Below, in pieces: positions 1 through 10,964 of a DNA stretch of 64,000 nt. The notes under the pieces were generated by a model. The model saw only the letters and a list, made by a program, of their open reading frames with translations. It ran no database searches and was not told where the DNA came from. Both the position numbers and the translations under genes were made by a program. Each line of letters starts with the position of its first letter. Position 1 is the stretch's first letter. This stretch comes from Charina bottae (taxonomy: Eukaryota > Chordata > Lepidosauria > Squamata > Charinaidae), in contig JALMGJ010000003.1 of the NCBI GenBank assembly GCA_023362775.1, positions 179,339,725 to 179,403,724 of the forward strand. Direction: 5' to 3'.

Positions 1-780
1 GTTGATGGAACAAAAGAAAATGTAACTGATTTGAATTAGATACACGGGAACCAGCATTTAAACCATGGGATGTATTCCCATTTCAGTAAGAATTGATATC
101 AGAAGGACAAAAAAAGGTTCTTTGCGGACAATTACAATACTTGAGACAGAAAGACATATAGTATTCCTTGAAACCTATGAATAGGAGAAGTATCAGCAAT
201 TAACGGTTATAAAATAGTTCAATTACTAAATAGAATATTATAAAGTAGCTACATGAGTTGAAGCATAATTCACATTAAAAAGAAGTTCTACAGTATACGG
301 CTGAATTAGTAATGATAATAATGAATGCTTCAGAAGATATGATGTATTTCTCTTAAAGCTGAAAATGTCAAAAATATTAAACTGTATAATTTTTTCCAGA
401 ATGTAAAGAAAAAAAGAACTATAAAGAGTCTAGAATGATAGTCTTGTTTCATAGCAAACCTGTGAAATTGCTTCGCTCTTAGTTCAAATTATACATTTTA
501 GTCTGGTTCCTACATCAGAATTCATTCCCCATAAAGAAATACATTGGCAGCACTTTGGACTAAGCCATAATGTGGTTCGTTTTGTTTTGGCTAAGTGCAA
601 TGAATGAAATGTCACTAAGTTATATCATGTTGGTACAAAAAGAAGTTCTTTCCAGTCAGAACTGTGACACATTTTAATAGTGACTTTGCAATGTAGAAGT
701 ACTAAATGCTATTTTGAAAATATTCTGGATTCCTGATGAGATATGTTTTCATTCTCTTAGTTCTGCTATGTAATTTAGAT
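1..780. other. AT-rich sequence, nothing recognised
   Basis: I see no long reading frame, repeat end, tRNA-like box or target duplication here until the palindromic element that starts at 781. Confidence 0.5.
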
Positions 781-909
781 TAGTGTTTCTGAACCTCAGC
801 AACTTTAAGATGTGTGGACTTCAACTCCCAGAATTCCCCAGCCACCATGGGGACTTCAATTCTGGGAGTTGGTTACACATCTTAAAGTTGCTGAGGTTCA
901 GAAACACTG
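781..909. mobile_element. Short palindromic hAT-type MITE
   Basis: The 129-bp sequence reads almost the same on both strands: the left arm (TAGTGTTTCTGAACC..., then AACTTTAAGATGTGTGG) returns inverted at the right as ...GAGGTTCAGAAACACTG. It is flanked by an exact 8-bp duplication, ATTTAGAT, at 773-780 and 910-917. An 8-bp duplication with a CAGTG-type end is the signature of hAT transposase. The element has no coding capacity and would need a transposase in trans. The same family is at 34393-34549, and half of one is near 39424-39497. Confidence 0.85.
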
Positions 910-917
910 ATTTAGAT

Positions 918-2179
918 CCCAGGAAAGTGTGAACCCTGTACTGTGCAATGGAACAGTAGGATACATACCTCTCTTTCAAACCCTAATATTCAAAATTGAA
1001 GACTAACATTTAATTGCAGGACCAAATTAAGAGTTGTTGGTGTCTTAGAACAATGCAACTTATGGGACACCCTGCCAATAAATCCATTCTCAAATTACTT
1101 GCTGGCATTATTATGTAATATTATCATGTAAGCCAGCTTTGTGTCTATTCCACTTACAGATACTAAATCTCTGAAAAATAAAATTACAATATTTGCAAAG
1201 TTTAATGTATTAGAAGTGCCATACATGATATACAAAAGCTAACAAGGTTGGCTACAGGCCTTCAAAAGGCGAGCTGACCTAAAAGTAAGACGGAAAGGCC
1301 CTGCCTGGGCTTCAAAAACAAAAAATGGAAATAGAAATCAAAATGTTGAAGACAAGTTTTGTTTCTGAGCATTGTAGATCTATAGAGGCTCCAAATTCAC
1401 AATTCTAAGGTATTTCCCAGAGTCCCATGTTAAAAATCTCTATGCCTGCTGTCTTATTAGGATTTGTCAAAACTGGAACTGTTCAAAAAGAGGGTTTTTC
1501 CTGGGCTTACTGTAAGCTTTAAATGCAGTGGGAGCTGTCTGGTTTGATGGCATGGACATGCTGGAGGCAATAGAGGCAGCCACCTTGGGGCCGCCATACA
1601 CAAGAGCCCCCAATCTCCCCCTTGCCCTAACCACTTATTGCCTTATGCCCTCAATCTCATTTTTTAACTGTTACATAGGGCCCCAACAGGAGATGAAGCA
1701 GAGGAAGATGGAGGGACAATGCGTTGCCATTCCTGTTTTACCACTGACTCCTCTGCTGCCACTCCCAAGTCTACCATGGCCTCAGCAGCTGCCTTGTCAT
1801 GCCCCTGCCTGCCTCCTCTTCTTCCTTTTCTCACTACCCTAAATAGTTGGGGGGAGATGCTGTCAATACCTTTTCCCCATGCCTGGAGACTATCAGGGTC
1901 TGGAGGTGTAGAGAGTATGGGAGATGATCTTGAGGGAGACATGCAAGCTCCCTTGCCAAGATGACAAGGGGTAAAATATTTTCTAAGTCCAGAACATCCA
2001 GATAACTTTCAGAAGTGACTCAGATTGATTTATTGCTTATGTGCCATCAAATTGTATTCACTGAACTATAAGGAGGAGGAGGAAGTACAACACAATCAGA
2101 CTTGTGCAATTCTTTTATTATAGCCAGTCTCAATAAAAGTAGTTTCAGCCGTCCTGTAGAGTTGATTTCTTGGTCTGAT
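918..2179. other. No recognised gene
   Basis: Short open frames of 80-105 codons on both strands around 1528-1964 come from low-complexity C/T-rich sequence and have no recognisable domain. I see no repeat end or RNA gene. Confidence 0.5.
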
Positions 2180-2842
2180 CTACCTAGTGGGGCTGACAGG
2201 ATGGGAAACAACAGACTGAAGTTGAACCCTGGTAAGTCAGAGTTGCTGTTGATGTGTCATGGTCTTCTATCACCACTAGAGTTACTCCTTGATGGGCAAA
2301 CTACCCATCAGGGAGCAGGTTCGCAACTTGAGGTTCCTTCTGTATTCATGGCTCCTGCTGGATCTGCAGATGGAAGCCATTGCCAGAGAGGCCTATGCCC
2401 AACTCCAGCTGGTGCACTAGTTGCAGCCTTACCTGGGACAGGAGGACTTGGCAACAGTAACTCATACCCACCTAGACTACTGTAATGCACTCTACTTGGG
2501 GCTGCCTTAAAGAATATTCAGAAACTGCAGTTGGTCCAAAATGTAGCTGCCCACATACTTTCAGGCTCCCAACATACGGAACATACACTAGTTTTGTAGA
2601 CTATGGATTGGTTACCTGTTGGTTTCCAGGTCCAACTTAAGATGGTGTTGACCAATAAATCCCTTCATGGCTTGCCACCCAGATATCTACTGAACCACCT
2701 TCTCCTATCAATTTTGGCCCAACCAGTTAGATCTACCAGGGAGAGACTGCTGCAAATCCCACATTTTTGGGAGGTTTTGGGGGGCTGAAGCAAGGAGGCG
2801 CTGCTTTGTTGCGGCACTAATGCTGTGGAACACTCCCTTGTG

Positions 2843-3031
2843 GATATCACACTAGCTCCCTCTTTGTTGGTCTTTTGGAAGCTCTTGAAGACTCAGTTGT
2901 TTCGGAGAGCCTTCCCCTGCTTTGTTTTGATTTTGCCATCTCTGCTATTCAATTGTTTTTGTAGTTTTGTAGTGCCGTTGTGTTTTCATCCATATATGAA
3001 AGACCAACAAAGAGGGAGCTAGTGTGATATC
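2843..3031. repeat. 33-bp perfect inverted repeat inside L2
   Basis: Bases 2843-2875 (GATATCACACTAG...) are the exact reverse complement of 2999-3031, with a 123-bp loop between. The left arm is ordinary L2 coding sequence (DITLAPSLLVF). The right arm is an inverted copy placed just before the GGAA microsatellite. Confidence 0.95.
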
Positions 3032-3066
3032 AGGAAGGAAGGAAGGAAGGAAGGAAGGAAGGAAGG

Positions 3067-3115
<49 letters not shown>
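3032..3115. repeat. Compound microsatellite (GGAA)n then (TA)n
   Basis: About nine GGAA units are followed directly by about 23 TA units, at the junction between the inverted repeat and the L2 tail. Confidence 0.97.
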
Positions 3116-3118
<3 letters not shown>

Positions 3119-3159
3119 ATTGTAGCGGTATAGAAATATAATAAATAAATAAATATACA

Positions 3160-3902
3160 CTAGCAGCCAACGGATAAACTGAAAACAATATAAACAGGAA
3201 ATAACAGGACAAGAGTTCTGTTTTAATTTCTCTATTATAGAATTATGCCTGTGTTTGTGCATGCATTTCCATTTGCAACATCATTTTCAAGCACTAGTAT
3301 CTATGATCGCATTCAACTTTTAAAATATATGAAATTTGGACTTTCTTTAGGAAACGTACTGTTGATACAACGAAAACTTCCTCTGAATAGCATTTCAGTT
3401 TTATGAATATTTTCAGCCTGACTTTTTATGGTTAAGCTGTTCTGACTTTTCTCATTTTATGCACCTATTATTTCAGTGAAGCAAGAGAATTGTGCAACTG
3501 GTTGTCTTCAGGGTCTTTCGTTTCTGTGTTCATCAACAACTGCAGACTGATCTGCTTCCACACATACAGCTGAATGACTGAATTTGTTGTGACACGAGGA
3601 GGGGAATTTGCTCATGGGAAATCCTATTTTACTTATCATCTCAGCCCTCCCATTTTTCTCTTGAGGATTAGATGACCATCCTTTGTCAGGGCCACTGCTT
3701 CCCCCAAGCATCATCTCCCCTGTTATTACATGTACAGTATGTGGCCATTTGTATTCAAGTACAGTAGTCTGATTTTCTGAAGCAAAACATTTTAGCCTTA
3801 AATGACATTGGGATGGTGGTGAAAGCTGATAAAAGACAGACTGCAAGCAGTGAGACTAAACCAGAGTTACAATTGAAACAATAATTTCAGATGGTTGCCT
3901 CT
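3160..3902. other. No recognised gene
   Basis: Nothing with homology is recognised. A 112-codon minus-strand frame at 3508-3846 has no domain that I know. Confidence 0.4.
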
Positions 3903-3910
3903 CTCTAGCA

Positions 3911-4173
3911 CAGAGCTTTCCAAACTGTGTGTCGCGACACAAAAGTGTGTCGCCACACACAGTCTGGTGTGTCGCCACGCAACCCGGAAGCGCTGATCAT
4001 CATCAACACAGCTGATCATCATCAACACAGCGCTTCCGTGTTTTCCCGCGGCGACACACCAACTGCAGCGCACAAAACCCGAAAGCAGCAGCAGCAGCGC
4101 TTCCGTGTTTTCCCGCAGCGACACACCAACACCGGTTGGTGTGTCGCCGCGGGAAAAACTTTGGAAAGCCCTG
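3911..4173. mobile_element. Non-autonomous hAT element, copy 1 of a family of six
   Basis: A 263-bp element starts CAGAGCTTTCCAAACTGTG and ends ...TTTGGAAAGCCCTG, giving an imperfect terminal inverted repeat of about 15 bp. It is flanked by an exact 8-bp duplication, CTCTAGCA, at 3903-3910 and 4174-4181. The interior carries repeated GTGTCGC/GCGACAC words and a self-complementary block around GCGCTGATCATCATC...GCGCTTCC. It has no transposase gene. Close relatives are at 8573, 9013, 33245, 41504 and 44414. Confidence 0.92.
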
Positions 4174-4385
4174 CTCTAGCACAATGAATCTCAAAATGAG
4201 GTATAAACCATTTAGTGATCCATGGAAGTCCAGCAGATGGTCCAGCATAGCCTCGCAGTATTGACTAGGCAGAGGACACTTGCTGCCTCAGCTTCCTCGC
4301 CTCTTTTTACTGACAAACTGACTACTGATGCACAGGAGGAGGCAGGCCACCTGACTGTCAGTGAACCCAAGGAGGTGCTCTAAAG

Positions 4386-4673
4386 CAGGGGTCCCCAACC
4401 TGTGGGCCGCGGCCTGTTAGGAACTGGGCCGCGGAGCTCCCGCCCGCATACCCCGCCCCCTTCCATGCAATTGGCTCCCACCCGCAAACCCTGCCCCCCA
4501 GTGCTTGTGATTGGCTCCCACCCGCAAACCCCATCCCCGGTGCACGTGATTGGCTCCCGCCCGCAAACCCCACCCCCCCGGTCCACGGAAATCCTGGAAA
4601 CACCACCCCCTGGTCTGCGGAAAAATTGTCTTTTGAAACCGGTCCCTGGTGCCAAAAAGGTTGGGGACCCCTG
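4386..4673. mobile_element. hAT-type element, CAGGGGTCCCCAACC family
   Basis: A 288-bp sequence has terminal inverted repeats CAGGGGTCCCCAACC and GGTTGGGGACCCCTG (15 bp, perfect). The flanking 8-bp duplication is CTCTAAAG (4378-4385) and CTCTAAGG (4674-4681), 7 of 8 identical. No transposase is encoded; the apparent 137-codon frame across it is proline-rich low-complexity translation. The interior holds three tandem units of about 40 bp. The ends match a class of vertebrate hAT elements, but I cannot name the family with certainty. Confidence 0.87.
4470..4572. repeat. Three tandem ~40-bp units with inverted CCAAT boxes
   Basis: ATTGGCTCCC recurs at 4470, 4510 and 4549, each followed by a GC-rich CCCGCAAACCC-like segment. 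ATTGG is the reverse complement of the CCAAT box. The units lie inside the hAT element at 4386-4673. Confidence 0.85.
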
Positions 4674-5059
4674 CTCTAAGGCGGCAAGCAGGCTCTGGTC
4701 TGCTGATTGGCACTACATGCAGGGAGGCAGGGCTGGTGGAGCTCCCTCACTGCCTCAGCCCCGCTTCCCCATTCGCAGCAACAGGCAACTGGCCAGAACT
4801 TCTTGGCTGCCCTAGCCCTCCCCTCAAGTGCTAAATAAATGCTTAATTTTGGATTATTATTTTTTTTGTAATACAAACTTTAGTGTAAAAAGGCCTTTTA
4901 GAATGGAGGGGAAGCGAAGGCAGACACAGATGCAAGTGCAATCGTTATTTTACTCATTGAAAACCAGGAACTTCCATGCCCTTAAAGATAAAGTTATAGG
5001 AAGAAGTATAAGTATCCAGTGTTCACTTAACTGGATGGTCCACCCATTTTCCAAAAATT

Positions 5060-5190
5060 TATTTAGTGCTCTTCAATGGCAAAGAGAGTAACTGGCCCAA
5101 GTTCATCCAGCTGGGCTTGTGCCTAAGGCAGGACTAGAACCCAGTTTCTAGCCTGATGCCTTAACCACTACACCAAACTGGCTCTCTGAT
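5060..5190 (-). repeat. MIR-like tRNA-SINE fragment
   Basis: The sequence ends ...CCTTAACCACTACACCAAAC followed by TGGCTCTCT. On the minus strand this is a tRNA-like head. It is preceded by the GTAACTGGCCCAAG / ATCCAGCTGGGCTTGTGCC core seen also at 21925-22140 and 42650-42780. It is an old, diverged copy. Confidence 0.65.
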
Positions 5191-5539
5191 CATGGTACCA
5201 TTAACCTTAATTCTTGACCATTTCCTCAATGGAGAGCCTCTTCTCTCTGTAGAGCGTTTTTCATCACTTTGAGAGCCTCTGTGTGGAAGGATAGGTGACC
5301 TAGTGCTCTCTGGATGGATATCTTGGACTACATCCTTCACAATTTTGTGCCATTGGCCATGATGGTTATCCTAATGAAAATTGAAGTAATGCTCCTAACC
5401 AGCTTTTACCAAATTTGTCTTCTCCAGATGGACCTGAGGCTTTAACTCCCCACCATGCTAGTTGGGAATACTGGAAGTTGCAGTCCCCAAACAACTGGAA
5501 AGGCTATCTTTCACTCTTGTTTCAAATGGTGTTAGCAAT

Positions 5540-6054
5540 GGGGCGCGGTGGCTCAGCGGGTTAAACTGCTGAGCCGTTAGTCTGCCGACCATAAGGTCGG
5601 CAGTTCGAATCCGCGTGGCGAGGTGAGCTCCCGTCACTAGCCCCAGCTTCTGCCTACCCAGCAGATCGAAAGCTAATGGCAAGTAGATGAATGGGGACCA
5701 CTCACGTGGGCCAATTTGCTGGCATCCTTTCGGAGGGTCGCCCTCGGACCAAGAAGAGCTGGTGATTCCCGTAGATGGCGGCAGAGGACGGCGGATCCTG
5801 AAATAACAACTTCCTGGATGTCAGCAGCCGGCTCAGAAGCAAAGGTTTCTGGGACATGTAGTCCGACCTGCAGATGAAGAGCCGGTTCCCTCACCCCCTC
5901 CCTAACGCGCGGGTAAAATCATTGTTTATATATATATATATATATATGCTGTATAATATAATATGTATGATATCAATGAATGTAAGCCGCCTGGAGCCCT
6001 CTGCTTAGGGAGGGGATAGGCGGGGTATAAATACAATAATAAATAAATAAATAA
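5540..6054 (+). repeat. Composite SINE: tRNA-like head and L2-type tail
   Basis: The head begins GGGGCGCGGTGGCTCAGCGG, an A-box-like stretch, with a B box GTTCGAATCC at 5603-5612, so it should derive from a pol III transcript. The body runs about 370 bp. The tail is a stem-forming segment, GTAAGCCGCCTGGAGCCC ... GGGATAGGCGGGGTATAAAT, followed by AAATAAATAAAT. This is the 3' end type of the L2-clade LINEs in this window, suggesting L2 mobilisation. An AT dinucleotide run is at 5926-5948. I found no clear target duplication. Confidence 0.7.
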
Positions 6055-6059
6055 TAGGT

Positions 6060-7480
6060 TCAAAATTCTAAGCTAGCAGCACAGTACAGCCAGATTACCC
6101 AGAAATCAAATAGGCTGAAGATACGGTGCTCTGGACCTACATTATATCTATCTGTGTGAAGGCTATGAATAACCACAACAGCATTAACAAGTATTTGTGC
6201 ATATCTCTGGGCTGTAGCTCCATTGCTCAAATTTCAGTCTAATTCCATTCTTAATACATTTGAAATCATTGCCTTAAATATTCAGAGGAATGGCATTTTA
6301 GACCTTTTGACAGGACTCAGCTGGAACAGACCTCTCCTATACACCCAAAAGGAGCTACTGACCCTTCTACATAAGCATTTATTCCTTCTGAATAAGAAAT
6401 TATATGGCACAGGGTAGGTTCACTCTTTCCTCCATAAATTAACTTAAACAAGGAGGAAAATGCAATACTGAATTCACTTAAACATCTAATCCCTGATTAT
6501 GATATCTCAGCAGAATTTAATATCATACTAACTCTGGATGTCATTGTAAAAGTGTAGAATTACTGTCTCTCTAGTTTCATTAGCCTTGAGGACCTTGAAA
6601 GGTGAATTTCATTTGATTGTTAATTTGTCACAATGCATTATAATCTGATGCAATATAAAATGAAAGGCAATATAGTATAAAATGTAACAAAGTATTTGTT
6701 ATTTTTGCTGCTCTGAAAAAAAACCTTTAACAACTAGTGGTCCATGAGATTTTAATGTTTTCAGTTAAAATCAGATGGAAGTTTGGCATTCTTGCATGAA
6801 ATCTCATGAAATCTCTCTTACTGTTCTTGTCTATAATGTGCCCCATAATCTCACCGGTTAACAGGTAGAAACACCACAATCTCACGAGAGTTTTGCCAAT
6901 TAAAAAATAAATTTAATTTTAGGATCTTCTAGATTCCATGAGAATAAATCAACCATTACATTTTCAATAGGGGGGAAGGAAAAATTCTTATATCAAAACA
7001 TGGAAATTCTTTTATTGAACTTCCAAAATATTCAGTGATTAAAACATAATTTATCATTCTGGGCAGTTTTTAAAAGTTTTTAAGTGTCCGGTTATATACA
7101 GAACTAGACATTCGTTCATTCGTTCATTCATTCATTCATTCATTCAGTTCATCATCCATGCAAGAGTAACTCTTAAATAGATTGTCCTCGTTTAATGTTC
7201 CATGCATTAACTTCTATGAAGAGACATCACTAGGCTTGAATAAGGCGGCACAGGTCTGGGACCATGTGTTCCTGGGAGCCATTAAATGACACCATGGATG
7301 CTCAGCAGTATGGGCACACCAGGGATCACGCTGAAAAGAAGACAGCATACTAGCAAGTTTATGGAGGCTACAGCTGGTAATCTTTTTAAGTTATGTCATT
7401 TTCTCAGTCTAGCAACATGATGCTGTAGCATTCCAATCCTCTCTTGCTGTAGCCAATGGGGGAATGGCACACAAAAGTCA
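6060..7480. other. AT-rich, nothing recognised
   Basis: The only structured sequence is an imperfect ATTC tetranucleotide run at about 7112-7146. No coding frame or repeat family is recognised. Confidence 0.5.
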
Positions 7481-7489
7481 CTATCAAAT

Positions 7490-7652
7490 CATATACTCAT
7501 ATACTTATATTTAATGTATTAGTTCTGTAATGTATTTTAAATTGTAGTTACTTGTAAAGATTTTAAATTGTTGTACTGTAAACCGCCCAGAGTCCCCCTC
7601 GGGGGAGATGGAGCGGTAATACAAGTTAACATATAAATAAATAAATAAATAT
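7490..7652 (+). repeat. L2-type LINE/SINE 3' tail
   Basis: AT-rich sequence leads into GTAAACCGCCCAGAGTCCCC...GGGGGAGATGGAGCGGTAAT, which can fold into a stem, then ATAAATAAATAAATAAAT. The same tail is present inverted at 19606-19690. Confidence 0.65.
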
Positions 7653-7714
7653 ACAGTATATCAAATATATGCAAAAAATCACTATCCTGTTAATAACTTC
7701 TAGTATGATGTATT

Positions 7715-7900
7715 GGTAATTGTGCTGTAGTAGGACCAGAGGAGACTGATATTTAATTCTATCTTCAGCTGTGGAAATTCTGGGTGACATTGGGCCAATG
7801 ACTAGACCTCTGTCCACCGTACCCCTTGAGACTGTTGTTGTGGGGAAAAAGTAGAAGAGGAGCTGCTAGGGTAAAGGTGAGATAATCTGTCCAAGAATAG
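7715..7900 (+). repeat. MIR-like SINE fragment
   Basis: The core (GGGTGACATTGGGCCAATGA ... GAGACTGTTGTTGTGGGGAA) matches the reverse complement of the MIR-like SINEs at 42650-42780. The tRNA head is poorly preserved. Confidence 0.5.
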
Positions 7901-8564
7901 GGTTGAGTGGCAGGTTCATGATGACCAGGTTTAGAGAACCTCTCAGTACTGCCATATGCTGGTCATCCTGTTTGCTATTCCCTGTTGGACAGCTAGCTGG
8001 GATTGTAGATGAAGGTGGGTGGCATGACAGACATAAAACCAGACGTTCCAGCCCACATGTATCTTAGTAATTTTCCAGAAGAGGCTGAGTCACAGGAAAA
8101 CATTATAAAACTTTCAGCCAAAAGGCTTATTTTATTTAACAGGCTTCAATCCTGCTAAACTTGTTGAATTAAAACAAGGAAGTATATACAGGCTAAAATT
8201 AAGTAAGCAATATTGAATGAGAATTATAATCTGGATTACAAGGAACACAGCCTGAATGATAGAGAATAATACATACAGTTTAACATACTTAAAATACTTT
8301 TAAGAGGCTGTCTAGATTAAGTTTTGTGAAGACTATACTGTAAATCTGTTATGCTCACTTCTCCCCACTTTTATCCCCAAGATGAAAAATTAGGGCTGTG
8401 TTAAATATACTGTAGCTCAGAGCCTAATCTACAGCCTTTATAGGAGTCATACTGATGAACTTTTTCTGCAGGGTTTATGTAGACATGCTTGTCTATCTTG
8501 GTCAGCTGGGCAAAATTCTTAGCATGGCAAATCTCCTTAGCAAGTTCATCTTTAGATCACTTTA
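7901..8564. other. No recognised gene
   Basis: Nothing recognised before the hAT target duplication at 8565. Confidence 0.45.
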
Positions 8565-8572
8565 GTTTAGGG

Positions 8573-8843
8573 CAGGGCTTTCCAAAGTTTTCCCGCGGCG
8601 ACACACCAACCGCCATTGGTGTGTCGTTGCGGGAAAACCCGGAAGTGCTGCCGTTGCGGCAGCGTGCAAAAACCCGGAAGCGCTGCTGCCGCTTTCGGGT
8701 TTTTGCACGCTGCCGTTGGTGTGTCGCCGCGGGGAAACCCGGAAGCGCTGATGATGATCAGCGCTTCCAGGTTGTGTGGTGACACACCAGACTGTGTGTG
8801 GCGACACACTTTTGTGTCGCCACACAGAGTTTGGAAAGCTCTG
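8573..8843. mobile_element. Non-autonomous hAT element, copy 2
   Basis: A 271-bp element starts CAGGGCTTTCCAAAG and ends TTTGGAAAGCTCTG. The flanking 8-bp duplications are GTTTAGGG (8565-8572) and GTTTGGGG (8844-8851), 7 of 8. The interior resembles copy 1 in inverted orientation and has self-complementary blocks around the GGAAGCGCTG words. Confidence 0.9.
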
Positions 8844-9012
8844 GTTTGGGGATCCTTGTCTGAACCGCAATTTGACTTCACCAGTGATGGGAATGACCTT
8901 TTTTTATTCACCAGTCTCAAGTGTGCCTGGGGCTCAGCTGAACATCAGAATTTATCAAACCAAAAGCTGTCCTGTTATTATGTTATAAAATTAATGTTTG
9001 CTTAGACTAAGC

Positions 9013-9281
9013 CAGTGCTTTCCAAACTGCTGCCGTTGGCGACACACCAACGGCAGCAGCGGTGGCACGGGGGCATGCATGGCGGTGGCGTGGGGGGGTA
9101 CATGGCAGCAGCGTGCACAGCGGTGGCCTCGCTAAAACGTGGAAGCGCTGATGGTGCGCTGCTGCCACTGCCGCCACGCGTGCCCCTGCGCCACCTCCGT
9201 GCACGCCCCCGCCGCTTCGCAACACACTAAGATGTGTGTTGCGACACACTAAAGTGTTGCGACAGTGTTTGGAAAGCTATG
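9013..9281. mobile_element. Non-autonomous hAT element, copy 3
   Basis: A 269-bp element starts CAGTGCTTTCCAAACTG and ends GTTTGGAAAGCTATG. The exact 8-bp duplication GACTAAGC is at 9005-9012 and 9282-9289. The GC-rich interior (CGGCAGCAGCGGTGGCACGG and related words) is shared with copy 4 at 33245 rather than with copies 1 and 2. Confidence 0.92.
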
Positions 9282-9555
9282 GACTAAGCACCGAGTTAGC
9301 CTACTAACAGTGCTTAATGTTATTGTTTATATCTACTGTACTTAAAATGCTAATAAAAATGAAGCAGAGTCTAATGCCTTCTCATTTAACTTAATTCCCT
9401 TTTTTTTCAAAAATTGAAAGTTATATTTAACTTCTTTCCTGATTAGCAATTGAATTAATAATATTATCAAGCCCATTAAAATCTTAATCGCAAGCTTTCA
9501 TCCTTCAGTGTAAAACTAAAAAGAGGTTATTAAATGCCATGGGTTGGTGTGATTA

Positions 9556-9934
9556 TGTCAGAGTGCGCACCGTGGAGCGGCCTGCTCCTTTTTCCAAGAC
9601 ACCAGTGATCCACGTTCTGTGCAGTAAATAGATGCTCAAGCAGAGATGAGATAAAATAGCCTATTTACTTTATATACATACGTAGTCCAAATACATCCAA
9701 CAGCAGTAACAAAATGATACAGCAATACAGCGAGGAAATACAGCGATGAGAAGTTTCAACAGCAACGAGAAGAAAGACTACCAGACTCCTCTGCTTATAT
9801 ACATAAACTGACCAATCACATTATAGGTCACTCTCATCATCTGCCACACCCAACTAAACTATTAGCACCTGTAGTATGAGTCATACACTGCCACATCATC
9901 CCTACAACAATGGCTGCTAATTGGGTGACTTGCA
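9556..9934 (-). repeat. Copia-type LTR, probably a 3' LTR of a minus-strand element
   Basis: On the minus strand it would start TGCAAGTCACCC and end ...GCGCACTCTGACA, giving TG...CA ends. A purine-rich tract, GAGAGGGGAATT (complement of 9939-9950), lies just upstream in that orientation, as expected for a polypurine tract. A TATA-like TATATAAGC lies mid-LTR. Its layout (TGACTCAT word, GGGTGTGGCAG word, TATA, AAAGTAAA) parallels the LTR at 15758-16085, but the sequences are too different to be the two ends of one insertion. Boundaries are my best reading. Confidence 0.5.
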
Positions 9935-10549
9935 GAATAATTCCCCTCTCACCTAGATATCAAGCCTCTCCAGTATAATTTAACTAACTGTAAATTCCTG
10001 GGCATATACAAACCCCAACAAATTAGGACCAAGTGGGTTATACATTTGGTATAGAAATATATAGCAATAACAGTAATGTTCATAAGTTTTAAGTTACAAT
10101 TCACGACAGTTGTATTCATAATTAGAAACAAAGATTGCAAAATAGTTTCATAAGTTGCAGGTATGAACATTTACGTATTAGTTTTGTAAGACTTTGAAAT
10201 TGTCACCTAATAAGTTTTTTTTAATGTATATTTTGGATTTACTTTTTTAGCTGGCTTTGTTCTTTAATTCTGTACTTAACAGGTTTTACAGAAATAGAAA
10301 AAATACAAAATACAAAACATAAAATACAGAGGCATGACTAGAGCTGATGAAGCAAAGTATAAGCAGCAAAATACTGTATATAAAAAACTGCAAAAAGCTG
10401 TTCAAGTTAACACAAGACAAAAAGACAAAAAACAAAACAGGGAAAACTATATATGTCACATATTAATCAAATGTCAAACAAGTTTCTAAACCTACTTTAG
10501 AAAAATAAAATAAAGTTGGACTTCTGGTGAACTAGACTTCCCTGATCTC
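9935..10549 (-). other. Possible copia 3' internal region or unrelated AT-rich DNA
   Basis: It lies between the putative 3' LTR and the inserted BovB. A 73-codon minus-strand frame ends at 9949, just before the purine tract. I cannot recognise RT or RNase H motifs in it. Confidence 0.3.
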
Positions 10550-10689
10550 CAGCAAAGGAGATCGTTACCTTGTCGTGGTGCTGGAGCTTGAGCACCTCAA
10601 TGAAACCATGAGCTAAACCGTGAAGGGACACCCAAGATGGGAAGGTCGTGGCAGAGAGGTCAGACTAAATACGATCCCTGGGGAAGGTA

Positions 10690-10884
10690 ATGGCAACCCA
10701 CCCCAGTATTCTTGCCGTGAAAACTAAATGGATCAGTACAACCAGAGATATGTCGGTATACCATCGGAAGATGGGACTCCCAGGTCGGAAGATGGTCAAA
10801 ATGCTACTGGGGAGGAACAGAGGATACGTTCAACTAGCCCCAGATGTGGTGACGCAGCTAGTTCAAAGCCGAAAGGACAGCTAG
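10690..10884 (+). CDS. Short upstream overlapping frame of BovB copy A (64 codons)
   Basis: It begins MATHPSILA and is in a different frame from the endonuclease-RT frame that starts downstream. The same 64-codon frame, with about six amino-acid differences, is in the other full-length copy at 62767-62961. RTE elements are known to carry short, poorly conserved first frames. Whether this one is translated is unknown, and an open overlapping frame could also be by-product. Confidence 0.35.
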   Translation: MATHPSILAVKTKWISTTRDMSVYHRKMGLPGRKMVKMLLGRNRGYVQLAPDVVTQLVQSRKDS

Positions 10885-10964
10885 CGGCCGACGGTGCTGG
10901 TGGTGAACGATGAATCCGATGTTCTAAAGATCAACACACCATAGGAACCTGGAATGTAAGATCT

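Larger units (their letters stand above)
2180..3155 (+). pseudogene. L2-clade LINE fragment, RT C-terminus to 3' end
   Basis: Broken frames resemble the C-terminal part of L2-clade reverse transcriptases: NNRLKLNPGKSELLLM near 2207, LDYCNALYLGLP-like sequence near 2470, a W-LPV-F-Q segment near 2610, and DITLAPSLLVFWKLLKTQLF near 2841. The 3' end is an ATAAATAAATAAAT tail at about 3137-3155, as in other L2-tailed copies here. Frameshifts and stops make it non-functional, and the endonuclease and most of the RT are missing (5' truncation). A perfect inverted repeat and two microsatellites interrupt the 3' part. The same family is at 23330-24300 (minus) and 24700-25780 (plus). The clade name rests on remembered family resemblance, not on a search. 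Confidence 0.7.

Noticed and set aside
3508..3846. 112-codon minus-strand frame
   Set aside because: No recognisable domain, no splice context and not longer than expected by chance in this sequence.
3903..4181. CRISPR-like repeats suggested by recurring GTGTCGC words
   Set aside because: Spacing is irregular, the sequence is a transposon with terminal repeats and an 8-bp duplication, and the DNA is eukaryotic.
10534..10549. ACTTCC as the target duplication of BovB copy A
   Set aside because: Only 6 bp, and the implied 5' end has extra bases not seen in copy C, so I do not use it for boundaries.
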